From the NCBI GenBank assembly GCA_021234155.1, contig JAJEKV010000014.1, positions 9,631,563 through 9,695,562 of the forward strand: DNA of 64,000 bases. The letters are read 5' to 3'. The notes beneath the pieces are model-generated. The model did no database searches, had not been told where the DNA came from, and worked only from the letters and a program-made list of their open reading frames with translations. This DNA is from Isoetes taiwanensis. Taxonomy: Eukaryota; Streptophyta; Lycopodiopsida; Isoetales; Isoetaceae. This document shows, in pieces, positions 1-9,871 of the stretch (the first letter of the stretch is position 1; the number at the start of each line of letters is the position of its first letter). The translations under genes and the position numbers were made by a program.

Positions 1-215
1 AATATTTCTTTTTTGACTTGATCAATTAATTACTGGCCGCCGATCTTCAATTCCAAGCACGCTCCTGCTTTGCTTGCAATGTGAATCCCTTCATAGATTT
101 TGCCCCACACAAGACAAACTGAAGATACAAAGCAGGTTCTACTGCTGACTCTGGAACAACATGATGGTCGCAATTGTCATAGGCAGGAACATGAAAATTC
201 CTTCATATTGTCTAG

Positions 216-1077
216 ATGTGTCTTCGCAAGCCAAATTACTTAGGATTTGGCTTGGGAAACCTGCCCCCCTTTCAACATAATGTAGCTGCAGCTAATACGG
301 CGGTAAAACCTGGAGCAAAAAAGAGACTTGAAAAGGAGAAGAACCAGCTCATACGGCACGATCTGGAAATTTTATACATATCAAGGACATGGTTAACCCC
401 AAGTGATCTTCCTACCAAGATGCAATTTTACAAAGATCACTTCCTTGAGATCAATGAAGATGGTTTCATCGAGCGACCAGGATATTTGAATATTCACCTC
501 GCACATAAGGTGAGACATGCTATCGGTCAGCTCAGGGTCTCATCTCATCAGCTCGAGATCGAAGCTGGTCGTGCTAGTAGACCCGAAGGTGGAGCGCGAA
601 AAGAATCTGCAGACTATGTCACTTGAATGTAATTGAGTCGGAGGAACATTTCATCTTCACATGTCCAGTCTATTATGAAATACGGGGCAGATTCCATTGC
701 CTATTTCGGAACCTACCTCCCTCTCCAAACTGATCGCCTATGAGGATCAGAAATGTATAGCTCTTTTTCTTCACCAAATGACTGTGCATAGAAGAAATCT
801 ATTAAAAGGAGCAAGCTGGGGAAGAGCAGGACATGAAAACGATCCTACGCAAAGACTGATCACTTTCTTTCTCATTGGAGGTGATAATGATAATAAACGG
901 AAGGCAGGTTCTCTCCCCGGACCATCTCATCCAATCTCAAAAGGAGTAACCATGAAAGTGTCGAGAAGAAGAAAGCGGACGGTAAAGGATAAACATAAGC
1001 AGTCCTTCAAAAGAGAAAACAAGTCTGACATTACTTTATACTTTGAGCCCGTGGCCAAGAAGACAAAAGTTTCTTAA
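216..1077 (+). pseudogene. LINE ORF2 C-terminal fragment (zinc-binding end of reverse transcriptase protein)
   Basis: This is the C-terminal end of a non-LTR retrotransposon polyprotein, split over two frames. The first part (216-626) carries AHKVRHAIGQLRVSSHQLEI, the helical segment that precedes the terminal cysteine/histidine motif in many plant LINEs. In the +1 frame around 627-700 the sequence reads ESEEHFIFTCPVYYEIRGRF, and in a third frame (about 710-800) SKLIAYEDQKCIALFLHQM; together these match the usual LINE C-terminus. At least two frameshifts separate the pieces and no reverse transcriptase core is present, so the copy is 5'-truncated. The basic tail (MKVSRRRKRTVKDKHK, to 1077) may be the natural protein end. 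Family assignment rests on recalled motif order, not a search. Confidence 0.72.
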
Positions 1078-1232
1078 TCTCATTGTTTTAGTTTTCTTTT
1101 TCCTTTTTTATGCAATATCTCTAGGTGGCTGCAAATGCGCCCCTAGCTGGACATGATTGATGTATATTTGGTCTCATAGACCCAAGCGGTCTTTCGTAGA
1201 CGTTAATATAATCTTTCTTTCTTTCTTTCTTT
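1078..1232 (+). repeat. LINE 3' UTR tail ending in a (CTTT)n run
   Basis: The stretch after the stop has a conserved tail (GGTCTCATAGACCCAAGCGG, about 1168-1187, then AATATAATC) that ends in four to five CTTT repeats at about 1212-1231. Related tails occur at 29,050-29,140 (minus strand) and 47,490-47,625 (plus strand). It is therefore probably the 3' recognition end of the LINE whose ORF fragment lies just upstream. Confidence 0.6.
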
Positions 1233-1339
1233 CTGGCATTTTATATCATCATGTAAACCTGAAGTTTGGTGTTCAGAGAAGCACCCACACGCTGATCTTC
1301 AGATATCCTGATTGCCTGACAATTACAGACGGGAGACAT

Positions 1340-1443
1340 TCCTTTTACTGGCCCCCCACCTGCGTGGCACAGATCCAAACCACATAATCACCCGCATCAA
1401 GGGCTGAGCTGTATGCCACGTCAGGAGGGGGGCCGGTAAAACG
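1340..1443. repeat. Imperfect ~100-bp inverted repeat (foldback/MITE-like)
   Basis: TTTTACTGGCCCCCCACCTG near 1341 pairs with CAGGAGGGGGGCCGGTAAAA ending near 1440; the arms are about 30 nt with a few mismatches and enclose roughly 40 nt. The sequence could fold into a strong hairpin. It may be a minimal foldback transposon or one end of a MITE. No clean target duplication is visible. Confidence 0.45.
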
Positions 1444-2294
1444 AATTCTACCCTTACAGACTTCCTCACACAGATTTCTACTTCTCAGAAATCAAAAGAT
1501 GAACATGTGAAAATGAGACTGAAATTGTTCTTGCATTTCAATAAAAATCCAGGTAAGACAGCTCTGAAACGGAATCAAGAACATGTAAAGAACGGTTCCA
1601 AAATTGCTAATGTTACATAGCGTCTTTCCTATGTACGTAGACTCGGATACGGTGATAATTTCACTGTATTAGTTATATAAAAGTGGCATGCTTTTTCTCA
1701 GATTACATTCCCGTATGCTACAAATTTTAAGTCCTTGTCTGACAGCACTAGTTTTAGATGATGAACACAAAACATTTAATGAGAACAGTATTCGGCAATA
1801 TTGTCGTATTGAATAGAAGTTACTTGCAATAATGGAAGGCTGTTATGTTGAATTACTTGCGGTTATGAAAGACTAGAAGTTATCAAGAATGTAGGTCTAG
1901 GCCTGGCAATTGTAAACAGGAAAATCAAGTTTCATACGCCCAAACTCATGTTAAGCCAACAAAAAATTATCACCCTGAAACTTTCTACGCAGGATCCAAC
2001 GAATATAACACATCCTAGCACAGCATATATCATACGGCACACTTGTCCCTCAGTAGTCAATCTAACCTGAATGGCTGTTGTGGAAATCAGAAACGAAATA
2101 GAAGGTTTTGAGCTTGAAGTGAAGTCCAACTATAGCGCTACTGTGACAAAATTCCCTATTCGAAAAACTACTTGAATTTATACACAAACTTCTGTCAAGT
2201 TTCCTGCTTTCCTACACAGGCTAGTGCATCTGAGGACCCCTGATCCTATTGTTAAAACTTTCCTTTCATTGATGACAAGAAAAGATATATATAC
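1444..2294. other. No gene seen; probably intron sequence of the adjacent minus-strand gene
   Basis: AT-rich sequence without a convincing reading frame on either strand. It lies downstream (minus strand) of exon 2 of the basic proline-rich protein gene. I looked for the next conserved segment of that family (the LLTPPDTPLFPSL-type motif) and did not find it here. The simplest reading is a long intron, with the LINE and hairpin inserted in it. Confidence 0.4.
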
Positions 2295-2648
2295 CAGTCA
2301 TAGTCATTTTTTTCTGGCTCAGCGAGAAGATCCCTGGTCCCCTTACATGGAGTGGCTGCTGCACTTCTATATCCAGAAATACCGCCAAATTTTGTTGCTG
2401 TGACAGGAATTTAAATCAAAATCAGTTACTGAAAATCAACTCTTTAGCATTGACCTTTTCTACAAAAGTACCAAAGAAAACATACTGAGGGTGGCTTCGA
2501 TGTCATCAGTTGAGGGATGCAAGAAATTATTGCGCTCCCGCGTCCGCATTTCATTAAATAATGCAAGATCCTCGTCATGTTCTTTGACCATGCTGCCCTC
2601 ACTGTGCCCCCGCCTATGATGGCTAATGTCCCGCGCAGATCGACTCAT
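2295..2648 (-). CDS. Basic proline-rich (BPP-type, microtubule-associated) protein, exons 1-2
   Basis: The only clear host gene in the window. Exon 1 (2648 down to 2486) begins with MSRSARD and contains KEHDEDLALFNEMRTRERNN, matching the N-terminal DEDLALF-EMR-RE block of the plant basic proline-rich protein family (Arabidopsis BPP-like proteins). It ends at a good donor (A|GTATGT). Exon 2 (2397 to 2295) follows an acceptor (CACAG|CA), stays in frame across the junction, reads TTKFGGISGYRSAAATPCKG, and ends in EPEKNDYDW before a GTATAT donor that splits the Trp codon. NDYDW is the second hallmark of the family and normally precedes LLTPPDTP. The later exons would lie further left, probably outside the window. 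The family binds microtubules in angiosperms; the role here is inferred by family. No break is visible in these two exons. Confidence 0.75.
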
Positions 2649-3403
2649 TTTGGAACTTTAGCTTATGCTAAGCAATTCACTGTAACCTACTAGGGGCATC
2701 ATAGTTTCTGTTAATAATTCAAGGAATAATGCAATGTCTTGTGGAGTATCAGCTTCAAATGCATGGCTACTTGCTGGTTGCAAGCCACAAATACCAATCA
2801 TCCCATTTTGGAAAATACTGTTAGTAAGCTGAAGCTACTATTGTTTCTATTTACCCAGGCTGCTCTTTGACAGTGATATATATGTACATGGTAGCGTGTC
2901 TTCACTAAATCCATCCAAGTGATGCAAAAGTAGATCACCTTAAGCACTAGATGTACAATGTGCTACATTCGGCACTGGGCTCAACTAGACGCATAGAACT
3001 GAACCTCATTCGATTGCGTTATAACTGGTGCCTGTTATTACATGCAAAAGGACACGCATTGTTCTTATGACCACGGCAATAATGAAATCTGCAACCATTT
3101 GAAGCGTTCGTCCAGGTGACCGGTTTAGCTGCAACAAAGGGCGCTATCAGCCCCAACAATCGCGAGCAGATGTCCATCTGAACCCCACCACATCCGAGGC
3201 CACAATGGTCCAACAATGCTTCTACCCTGCTCCTCCTTGCTGCCCCTCCTTGCCGAGGAACGGATGTGTTTGTTGGCGCACACACAGACACAGAGAAAGA
3301 GAAAGAGAAAGAGACGGCAGCTGATGGTGCGTGACAGAAGATAACTTATGTTTCTCCTTCCTAGTTTTTTTTTTTGCCTCCAGCCATCACATGCTGCACC
3401 CAT
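2649..3403 (-). promoter_or_regulatory. Probable 5' leader and promoter of the BPP-type gene
   Basis: Upstream of the ATG at 2648 there is no other recognisable gene. About 400-750 bp upstream, the minus strand has a pyrimidine run of CTCTTT repeats followed by TGTGTCTGTGTGTG (plus coordinates 3275-3315). Such pyrimidine tracts are common in plant 5' untranslated regions and core promoters. The exact start site and any leader intron cannot be fixed by eye. The long ORFs over 3019-3403 show no recognised domain. Confidence 0.35.
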
Positions 3404-4440
3404 GGCTTAACGCACTATATTCCATTAGAATCAATTAGCTTTGGAAATTAATTTAGAATAGTGGCTCTTCTACTAAATGGCTCAATTTGACCTTGAAATT
3501 GGACCCAAGACCTTTGGGAAGCAATCCAAGCCATCCATATCTTCTCATGCTTGATCTAGGCTGCAACGCTTAGTTGTGAGAGAACTCAACTCTGACTTCT
3601 CTGTCATGTGGCTTCTACAATCATTGTTGCAATTGAAATATTGTAGGCGGTTTGCCCATCTTGTTAGGCCTTTCAAAAATTTGGTCTTTGATTGATTGCA
3701 AAAGTATTTGTCTAAGTGCTTACTTCTATTTCTCAATTTTACTGATAAAAACCGATCGACATCATTGCATCAAGTGCTTCATTCTCTAATAATGAATATT
3801 AGATGCAAATAATTATGGTGACCGCTTGAATTTCAAATCTTTTTGAAAATAAGTTGCTTTATGTGCTTCATTTGACTCTTTTCTAGCCTAGATTCATATC
3901 ATGTAGAATAGGTTTTAGGTCATTGTCAATACTCTAGATTTTGCAATATAACAATATTTTAATTTCTTTCATTTGTTGGATTTGTAAGAAGACTTTTTTT
4001 GCTCGATGAATCGGGTAGAGCTGGGGATCAGAAACTATACGAGTCACTGGTAACATTCTCATTTCGTTTTGAGAAATAAGAGGCTCCGGCGTATAGGGGG
4101 TACCCCACCGTTTAAGGAGAAACTATAGAAACGATGGAATCCCGGATTTTTCTCAGTTCAAGGTCCCATCCCTTGCTCACTGAGCAGATGCCCAATCCAA
4201 AAAATTCGTGGATGGGAAGGTTGAAGTAGCAAAAGCCACGGGAATCTTTATTCCCTACATCAGAAAGATCGGTGGTCTCATTCCATGAAGGATAGTAAAG
4301 AGAAAGCGGACCTTATGTAAAAGATGCCATTCTATCGAATAGCATCCTATTCGATGTACATCCGAAAAATACAATGGTAATTTCAATAATATTTCTTTAA
4401 TCGCCATAATATTGAACCTACGTATAGGAGAATACAAGGG
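3404..4440. other. No supported gene; possible Copia and organelle-like scraps
   Basis: 3545-3736 (minus) reads CNNDCRSHMTEKSELSSLTT, faintly like the D-S-G-C-S-x-H-M-T protease/linker region of Copia polyproteins, but the catalytic D-S-G is absent. 4000-4440 contains phrases such as GAGGCTCCGGCGTATAGGGG and AATCCCGGATTTTTCTCAG that look like organelle DNA to me; I cannot name a source gene. Nothing else is supported. Confidence 0.25.
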
Positions 4441-4795
4441 CTTGAACTAGAAGGCTCAAGACTGGCGTTGAACTAGAATGGTTCAACAAGCTTGAGACTC
4501 CTCTATATATATCTAGACTGTTGGTCAGGATCAGACCACTCTAATGGATGATATCGTGCTAAGTGTTCCATATGCACCTAGGTTTTGGAGTGTTCTAGAA
4601 CCTCCTGGAAACCAGTTCGCATATGAGAATGATGCAAGATAATATCCATAAGGAATATAGGTAGCACAGTTTGCAAAGGTATGTGGCTTGCAACTAAAAA
4701 GTTGCAAGTTCGAACCCATCCTCATGCAACTACCATGTGGTGGCCATCTTTGCACACACATTAGAGGAAAAATGAGATCATATTTTGTCCCATTA
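4441..4795. repeat. Dispersed repeat (probably LTR-related) shared with 48,230-48,500, with tRNA-like end
   Basis: AGAAGGCTCAAGACTGGCGT and the following ~270 bp recur, diverged, at 48,250-48,500. Both copies contain CTCTATATATATCTAG (TATA-like) and end in a tRNA-like segment: here GTAGCACAGTTTGCAAAGGT followed by AAGTTGCAAGTTCGAACCC, which resemble A- and B-box elements. Both copies sit next to a decayed chromovirus on the minus strand, so an LTR/leader origin is likely. A tRNA-derived SINE head is the alternative. Confidence 0.45.
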
Positions 4796-4893
4796 GGGGA
4801 TGCTTAAAATGCCATGTCAGCTTTTTAAACTGTCCAATAAGAGAGGGGATGCTTAAAATGCCATGTCAGCTTTTTAAACTGTCCAATAAGAGA
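4796..4893. repeat. Perfect tandem duplication of a 49-bp unit
   Basis: The unit starting GGGGATGCTTAAAATGCCAT at 4796 is repeated identically from 4845. The lack of divergence suggests a recent slip or duplication. Confidence 0.85.
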
Positions 4894-5607
4894 AGAGCTC
4901 CAGTATATCTCATTCCAGTATTATGTGGCAGCCTGTAATTAATGCAGCTGCAACTAACTTCTGTAGTATCATTTTTTCATTATAACTTTTGATCCAGAAC
5001 TTCGATTCAAAAACTTTTTGTAGCAATGGGTTCGTCTTCACAAGATCTATCTAATGATAACCCATTCATACATCTTTTACGATATAAATATATAAGAAAT
5101 AAGCAAAAAATCATATTTTTTTAAGGTTAACGCATATGACCATATTGAAATACATCATAACCATATATCATTGGAAAGATCTTTTCATTCCGCATCTAAT
5201 GCAATAAATGCCGCAACATTTTGACAAGTGGATCAAAAGTTATGGGGGAAGAACAACAGCAATGAAGATGTTGGTGCTGCATTAATTGCAGTTAATAGAG
5301 GGTAGCCATTCCATTGGGGGATTCTTATGGGGATGAAATGAGTATAATGTCCGTATAATATCACGACATCCTCCTTCTACGACCACGATGGCAACGAGTC
5401 TGTGGAGATGGAGTTGGAACCAGTGAAACTCCGCAATTTTGTCAGGAGCATTTAGAAAAATTGTCAACAGATTCCCAGATTCGACCACTTGGAGAATATC
5501 CTTCCCAATCAACCAAATAATAAAGATGACACCGCATGGTCCAATTTTTTTTGAACTTTGATTTCCTTGTGATCATCAATCTCGACTAGTGGTGGAGGTG
5601 GAGATAC

Positions 5608-5862
5608 TCAATCTGAAAATGGATTGTATAGGTAAAATAAAGAGATATGAAATACTGGGTGAAGTCGAACTGACGACCGAAACTCCATATGAAAGGCAAC
5701 ATTACCAACTCGATCAATAATCGCATTACCAACTCGATCAATAATCGGATAGGGATCCAAGCGCCAGTAATCGAGCTCGTTACAAGGATGCGTCAAAATG
5801 GTGTCTATCCCGTAGAAGCATGGACAAAATTGTTCTAAGCAAATTCTGCCAGAGATAGGCAA
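5608..5862 (-). pseudogene. Chromovirus integrase C-terminal domain
   Basis: The reading frame contains CNELDYWRLDPYPIIDRVGN and SVRLHPVFHISLFY, the GPY/F-type C-terminal module of chromovirus integrase (usual form KL-R-GPYPI, then LP-S-RIHPVFHVS). The 11-residue string IIDRVGNA/V occurs twice in a row (YPIIDRVGNAIIDRVGNVAF), a 27-bp internal tandem duplication. The chromodomain follows in another frame at 5,430-5,515. Confidence 0.75.
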
Positions 5863-5879
5863 TCAACCCAGTCATCCTA

Positions 5880-6700
5880 CTGATAAGTGATGAAGCATCA
5901 TAAATACTGCTCAAGTGTCTGATTAGTGTACTCTACTTGCTTATTAGTCTCTAGATGATGTCTAAAAGAGAGCAAGCATTCCACATATAACAGTTGCAGA
6001 AGATGCTTCCAGAAATAAGTTGGAAACTATGGTCACTGCTAATAGTATCTGGTAAGCCATGGCGCTGAACTACTTTTTCAAGCAAAAGGTCAGCTTTGGA
6101 TTTGTTGGAAATGAAGGTGTTAGGCATGGGTAAAATTATTGTAAGTAAATTTGGCCAGAGTTAGGCAATCAACCCAGTCATCCTCTATAAAGTATCGCAA
6201 GTACTGCTCAAGTGTCTGATTAATGCGCTCTACTTCCCTATTAGTTTCTGGGTGATTTTCAGAAGAGAGCGAATGTTCCACATGTAAGAGATCGAAGACG
6301 CTTCCAAAGGTCCACAACAAATTGAGAAATGCGGTCATTGACAATAGTATTCGGTAAACCATGGCATCGAACTACCTCTTGAAGCAAAAGGTCAGCTTCG
6401 GATTCACTAGAAATGGAGGTACTGCAAGGAATGGAATGTACCATCTTAGGAAAACGGTCAACGACAAAAAGGATGGCATCACGAATCTGGCAAACAATGA
6501 AATGTGCAAATACCCCTCAAGTGTTTGATCAGTACGTTTCACTTGTCTATTGATCTCTGGGTGATGTCCGAGCGAACATTTCACATGTAAGAGTTGCAGA
6601 AGATGCTTCTAAGAAGCCTGCAATAAATTGGGAACTGTGAACAGTGACAATAGTATCTGATAAGCCATGGAGTCAAATTAGTTCTCGAAACAAAAGATCA
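5880..6700 (-). repeat. Integrase segment present three times in tandem (~300-bp period)
   Basis: Three diverged copies of the same integrase stretch occur at about 5,885-6,075, 6,184-6,375 and 6,497-6,685; each carries a CTCAAGTGTCTGATTAGTG-like landmark (5,909, 6,208, 6,521), giving periods near 300 and 313 bp. The middle copy translates to HVEHSLSSENHPETNREVER followed by INQTLEQYLRYF, the region around the catalytic Glu of chromovirus integrase. A fourth copy, in a separate element, is at 49,080-49,250. Confidence 0.7.
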
Positions 6701-8746
6701 ACTGTGGATTCGCTGGAAATGGAGGTGCTGCAAGGAAGGAAATGTGTCATCTTAGAGAAATGGTCAACGACAACAAGGATGGCATCGTGGCCCTGGGAAG
6801 ATAAAAGTTCAACAATGAAATCTATTGAAGTGCTCTTCAGGGACCGGTTGGAACTGGTAATGTCTAAAGCAGGACATATGGAAGATGCTCAGGAGTTTTT
6901 GCATGGCAGCATGACATGAGGGTATAAAAGTCTCGACAGCGCAACGGAGACATGACAACCAGTAATCTCGAGCAATGAGTTCTAGGGTCTTGTCAATTTT
7001 AAAGTGGTCGGCGAGTGCAGAGTCATAACGGGACTGCAAAACTTGAAGTCAAGGAGCATCATCAAGAACATATAGGATATTGTGCCGAAAACATCAAGCC
7101 ATCACGAAGATGAAAAATATCATAGTCTAAATACTGAGATGGAGCATACGAGAAAGAGCCCGAATCAAGATGAGAAAGAATATACTAAGCCAAGGAATCC
7201 GTGATAAGCATCGCCTCGATTGTATCCATCAGAGTGCTATCCTGAGGGATCTCGAATAAAGAAGTGGCTAGAAGCTGCAATCGATTGGCACCAGGAATGA
7301 TCTGAGGCTGTTGATCAAATATTGGCTCCCCTGCCCTTAAGTTCAAAATACGATCTACGAGAAAAAGCATATGCATTCACTTGAAGCATGCCTGACCAAA
7401 ATTTGATGACTAATCAAAGTGGAATAACATCTCTATGCTATCAAGCCTAGCAACAACTGAGAACTCGAGTAGACCGATACTCCAAGTTATGACGATCAGT
7501 ATACACAGTTACCTTAAGATAAGAGCCTTCAAGAAATCATTGCCACTCTTGAAAAGAGTCAGCAATCGCTAGATATAGGATGGTCGATTTTAGCAGCCTG
7601 GAACTTTCAAAAATGATAGGCGATCGGGTGCAGCTCGTGATTATCCCTCTCTTGAAACAAGATGCCGCCAAGAACAAAATCTGATACGTCAGCTTCGAGA
7701 ACATAGGGATGCAAAGGATCTCAGTGTGCGAATAGTTGCTGCTATGAAATCATGTCAAAATGATGAATGATGATTCTACTTCAACTGTCCACTCAAAAGG
7801 AACATCTTTCTTGGTGAGACGTGTCAAAGCCAAGAGAATCTCTGAATAGTCGTTGATGAACTAGCGATGAAAATTAGCTAACCTTATCGAGATCCATGGA
7901 GACACCCTAAGAAGTGATACGATAGCCAACGAACTTGACATTATCCTGCTCAAAACTAACACTTCTCCAACTTGACAAAAAGTCCATGTTCTTGCAGCTT
8001 CTGAAGGATCTTCCAAAAATGTTATTCATGCTCTTCTAGAGCCTTCGAACAAACTAAAATATCATTTAAAGAGATGATAATAAGAAGATCCAAAATCTCT
8101 CAAAAGACGTCATTAACCATGTGTTGAAAGACCACTTGAGTAATTGTAAGATCAAAGGGCATGACAGTATACTCAAAATGACCATATCGAGTTCGGAAGA
8201 TTCAAGGGTGATTCACATAGTTGTAGCCATACAATTTAGGTGAGTGACCCAAAAGGGTTTATTTTGGGCTTGAACCATACATATACTCTTATCTAAGGGG
8301 CTTTTTTAGGTGACTCTGGTTCAATATGTGGCTGAAATGGGGGTTTCTGGAAGATTTATAAGGCATATACAATGGGGGTTTCTGCGACCCCTTGCACGCA
8401 CATGAATTAGCCCCTATATGATAGGTGCATCCCCCCGGGGAAGATTTTCACTCATCACCTTCCTTGATTCGAATAAGATTATAGGCATCTCGAATGAAGT
8501 ACTGTGCACCTTTTGCAGCCACTCAAGTAACCCTGGAATTAGAGAAAGAGGATGCTAAATTGCACGCAGTGTCTTGTTAAGGCCGTGATAATCCACAACC
8601 AACCGCAAAGAACCATCCTTCTTGGAGACAAAGAAGATAGCAGTTCCTGCAGGTGACTGAGAATGTCGAATAAACCCAATCGCAAGATTCTCCTTGATTT
8701 AGGTCTGCTTGTTACCAATAGAGTCTATCAAAGCGAAGAACTCTAT

Positions 8747-8891
8747 TGTAACGGATCCATGGGAGACTACTCAAGTAGATCTTAATGTTGCGTTCCTGAG
8801 ACACCTGCATAAATAGGTATAAGCGACTACTCATAAACGTCTAGACAGCTTTGCCCAGTTGGTTAAGGGCATGTCGGTTAGGAACGTTACA
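8747..8891 (+). repeat. TRIM left terminal repeat
   Basis: 145 bp, TGTAACGGATCC...GGAACGTTACA, paired with 9019-9163 at roughly 90% identity by eye. It contains CATAAATAGG, a plausible TATA element, about 65 bp from its start. Confidence 0.85.
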
Positions 8892-9018
8892 TTTGGTATC
8901 AAAGTAGGGCTCGAGTTCGAGTCTTCATGGGGCCAAGTATGACTCGGAATACCGTTGGATGGTAGGTCATGACTTGGTTTGTGATGCTCGAGAACGAGCA
9001 TAGTCTAGTGGGAGAGAT

Positions 9019-9163
9019 TGTAACGGACCCATGGGAGATCGCTCAAGTAGATCTTGATGTTGCATTCCTGAGACACCGGCATAAATAGGTAGAAGCGACT
9101 ACTCATAAACCTCTAGACGATTTTTCCCAGTTGGTTAAGGGCATGTCGGTTAGGAACGTTACA
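9019..9163 (+). repeat. TRIM right terminal repeat
   Basis: 145 bp, TGTAACGGACCC...GGAACGTTACA, directly followed by the TCTAC copy of the target site. The differences from the left repeat are mostly single substitutions. Confidence 0.85.
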
Positions 9164-9871
9164 TCTACTGAAGATAAGGCATAGATAGGGCCATATGGTT
9201 TTTTTTTTTCTTTTTTGAAGGATAAAAGCCAAAAAGTATATTAACCAGATATAAAAAGCATAATTTATATGTCTCATCTAACTGTGTAAGCATAAAAAGA
9301 TGACATATGTCCACGAGCCTGGAGCACGATGTACTTACTCCAGAATAGGAGACTGATGATAAGAATCGATTTAAAGATATTGAATCCAGATACATTTCAT
9401 TATTTTTGATTCAAGGGAGGAACATTTATAAACTGTCAGTATCTTTTTCTGGGCCACCGTAATAACACCACGTGCATATGAATAAATGCCCTAAAAATGT
9501 GGCATCTGCGATGCTCCCATATCGACTACAGGAGCCAGCCAGAATCAATATAGAATGCCCTCTGTTTAGCTAGATCCCATGCATTGGAATAGGATGCCAA
9601 GAGGATGCATCAATAGCCCAATGCACTGTTAAACAAACCTTATAGCCAGGACCACGTCGGCTGAACCTCTGGACAATAGAAGAGACAATGCTCAAGAGTC
9701 TTAATGTCTGAAAGGCTTAAATGTCTGAGAGTAGGAACTTTACCTGAAATTCAGGCCAAGACAGTAGGCGACTAGCTTCATACCATGCTTGAATAGAGAC
9801 AACGCCTGCAAGAACCCATCGTCTTTGTGTAAGGGGATGAACTGATACTGCCAGTGGAGGTGTTGAGGGGT

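Larger units (their letters stand above)
5282..8746 (-). mobile_element. Decayed Ty3/Gypsy chromovirus, pol region
   Basis: Minus-strand pol remnants run from reverse transcriptase (right) to chromodomain (left). RT is recognisable at about 8,460-8,640 ([19 protein letters not shown], then FIRDAYNLIRIKEGDE near the inserted segment) and 8,100-8,230 (the [11 protein letters not shown] region). Integrase-derived sequence lies at 5,880-6,700, the integrase C-terminus at 5,608-5,862 (YPIIDRVGNVAF, SSVRLHPVFHIS), and a chromodomain at about 5,430-5,515 (VDWEGYSPSGRIWESVDNFS). The family integrates through integrase and the chromodomain targets chromatin. There are stops and frameshifts throughout, so it is dead. 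The RT is interrupted by a ~200-bp segment at about 8,240-8,455, and the right end by a TRIM and a LINE. Confidence 0.78.
8747..9163 (+). mobile_element. TRIM (terminal-repeat retrotransposon in miniature)
   Basis: Two 145-bp direct repeats (8747-8891 and 9019-9163) start TGTAACGG and end GTTACA, with the proper TG...CA ends. The first is followed at once by TTTGGTATCAAAG, a primer-binding site for initiator tRNA-Met (canonical TGGTATCAGAG, one mismatch). The second is preceded by a purine tract, GTGGGAGAGAT. The internal part is only 127 bp and has no coding capacity. Flanks are TCTAT (left) and TCTAC (right), a 4/5 target duplication. These are the defining features of a TRIM, mobilised in trans by autonomous LTR elements. 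It sits in the chromovirus, so it is younger than that insertion. Confidence 0.88.

Noticed and set aside
4655-4710. tRNA gene
   Set aside because: A- and B-box-like strings are present but no complete cloverleaf with acceptor stem; the same strings at 48,450-48,500 and 51,340-51,400 are in dispersed repeats.
8240-8455. A MITE inserted in the chromovirus RT with AGGTGAGTGA ends
   Set aside because: The right-hand AGGTGATGAGTGA is native RT sequence (KEGDE), so the inverted ends are partly chance; a foreign segment is there, but its ends and type are unproven.
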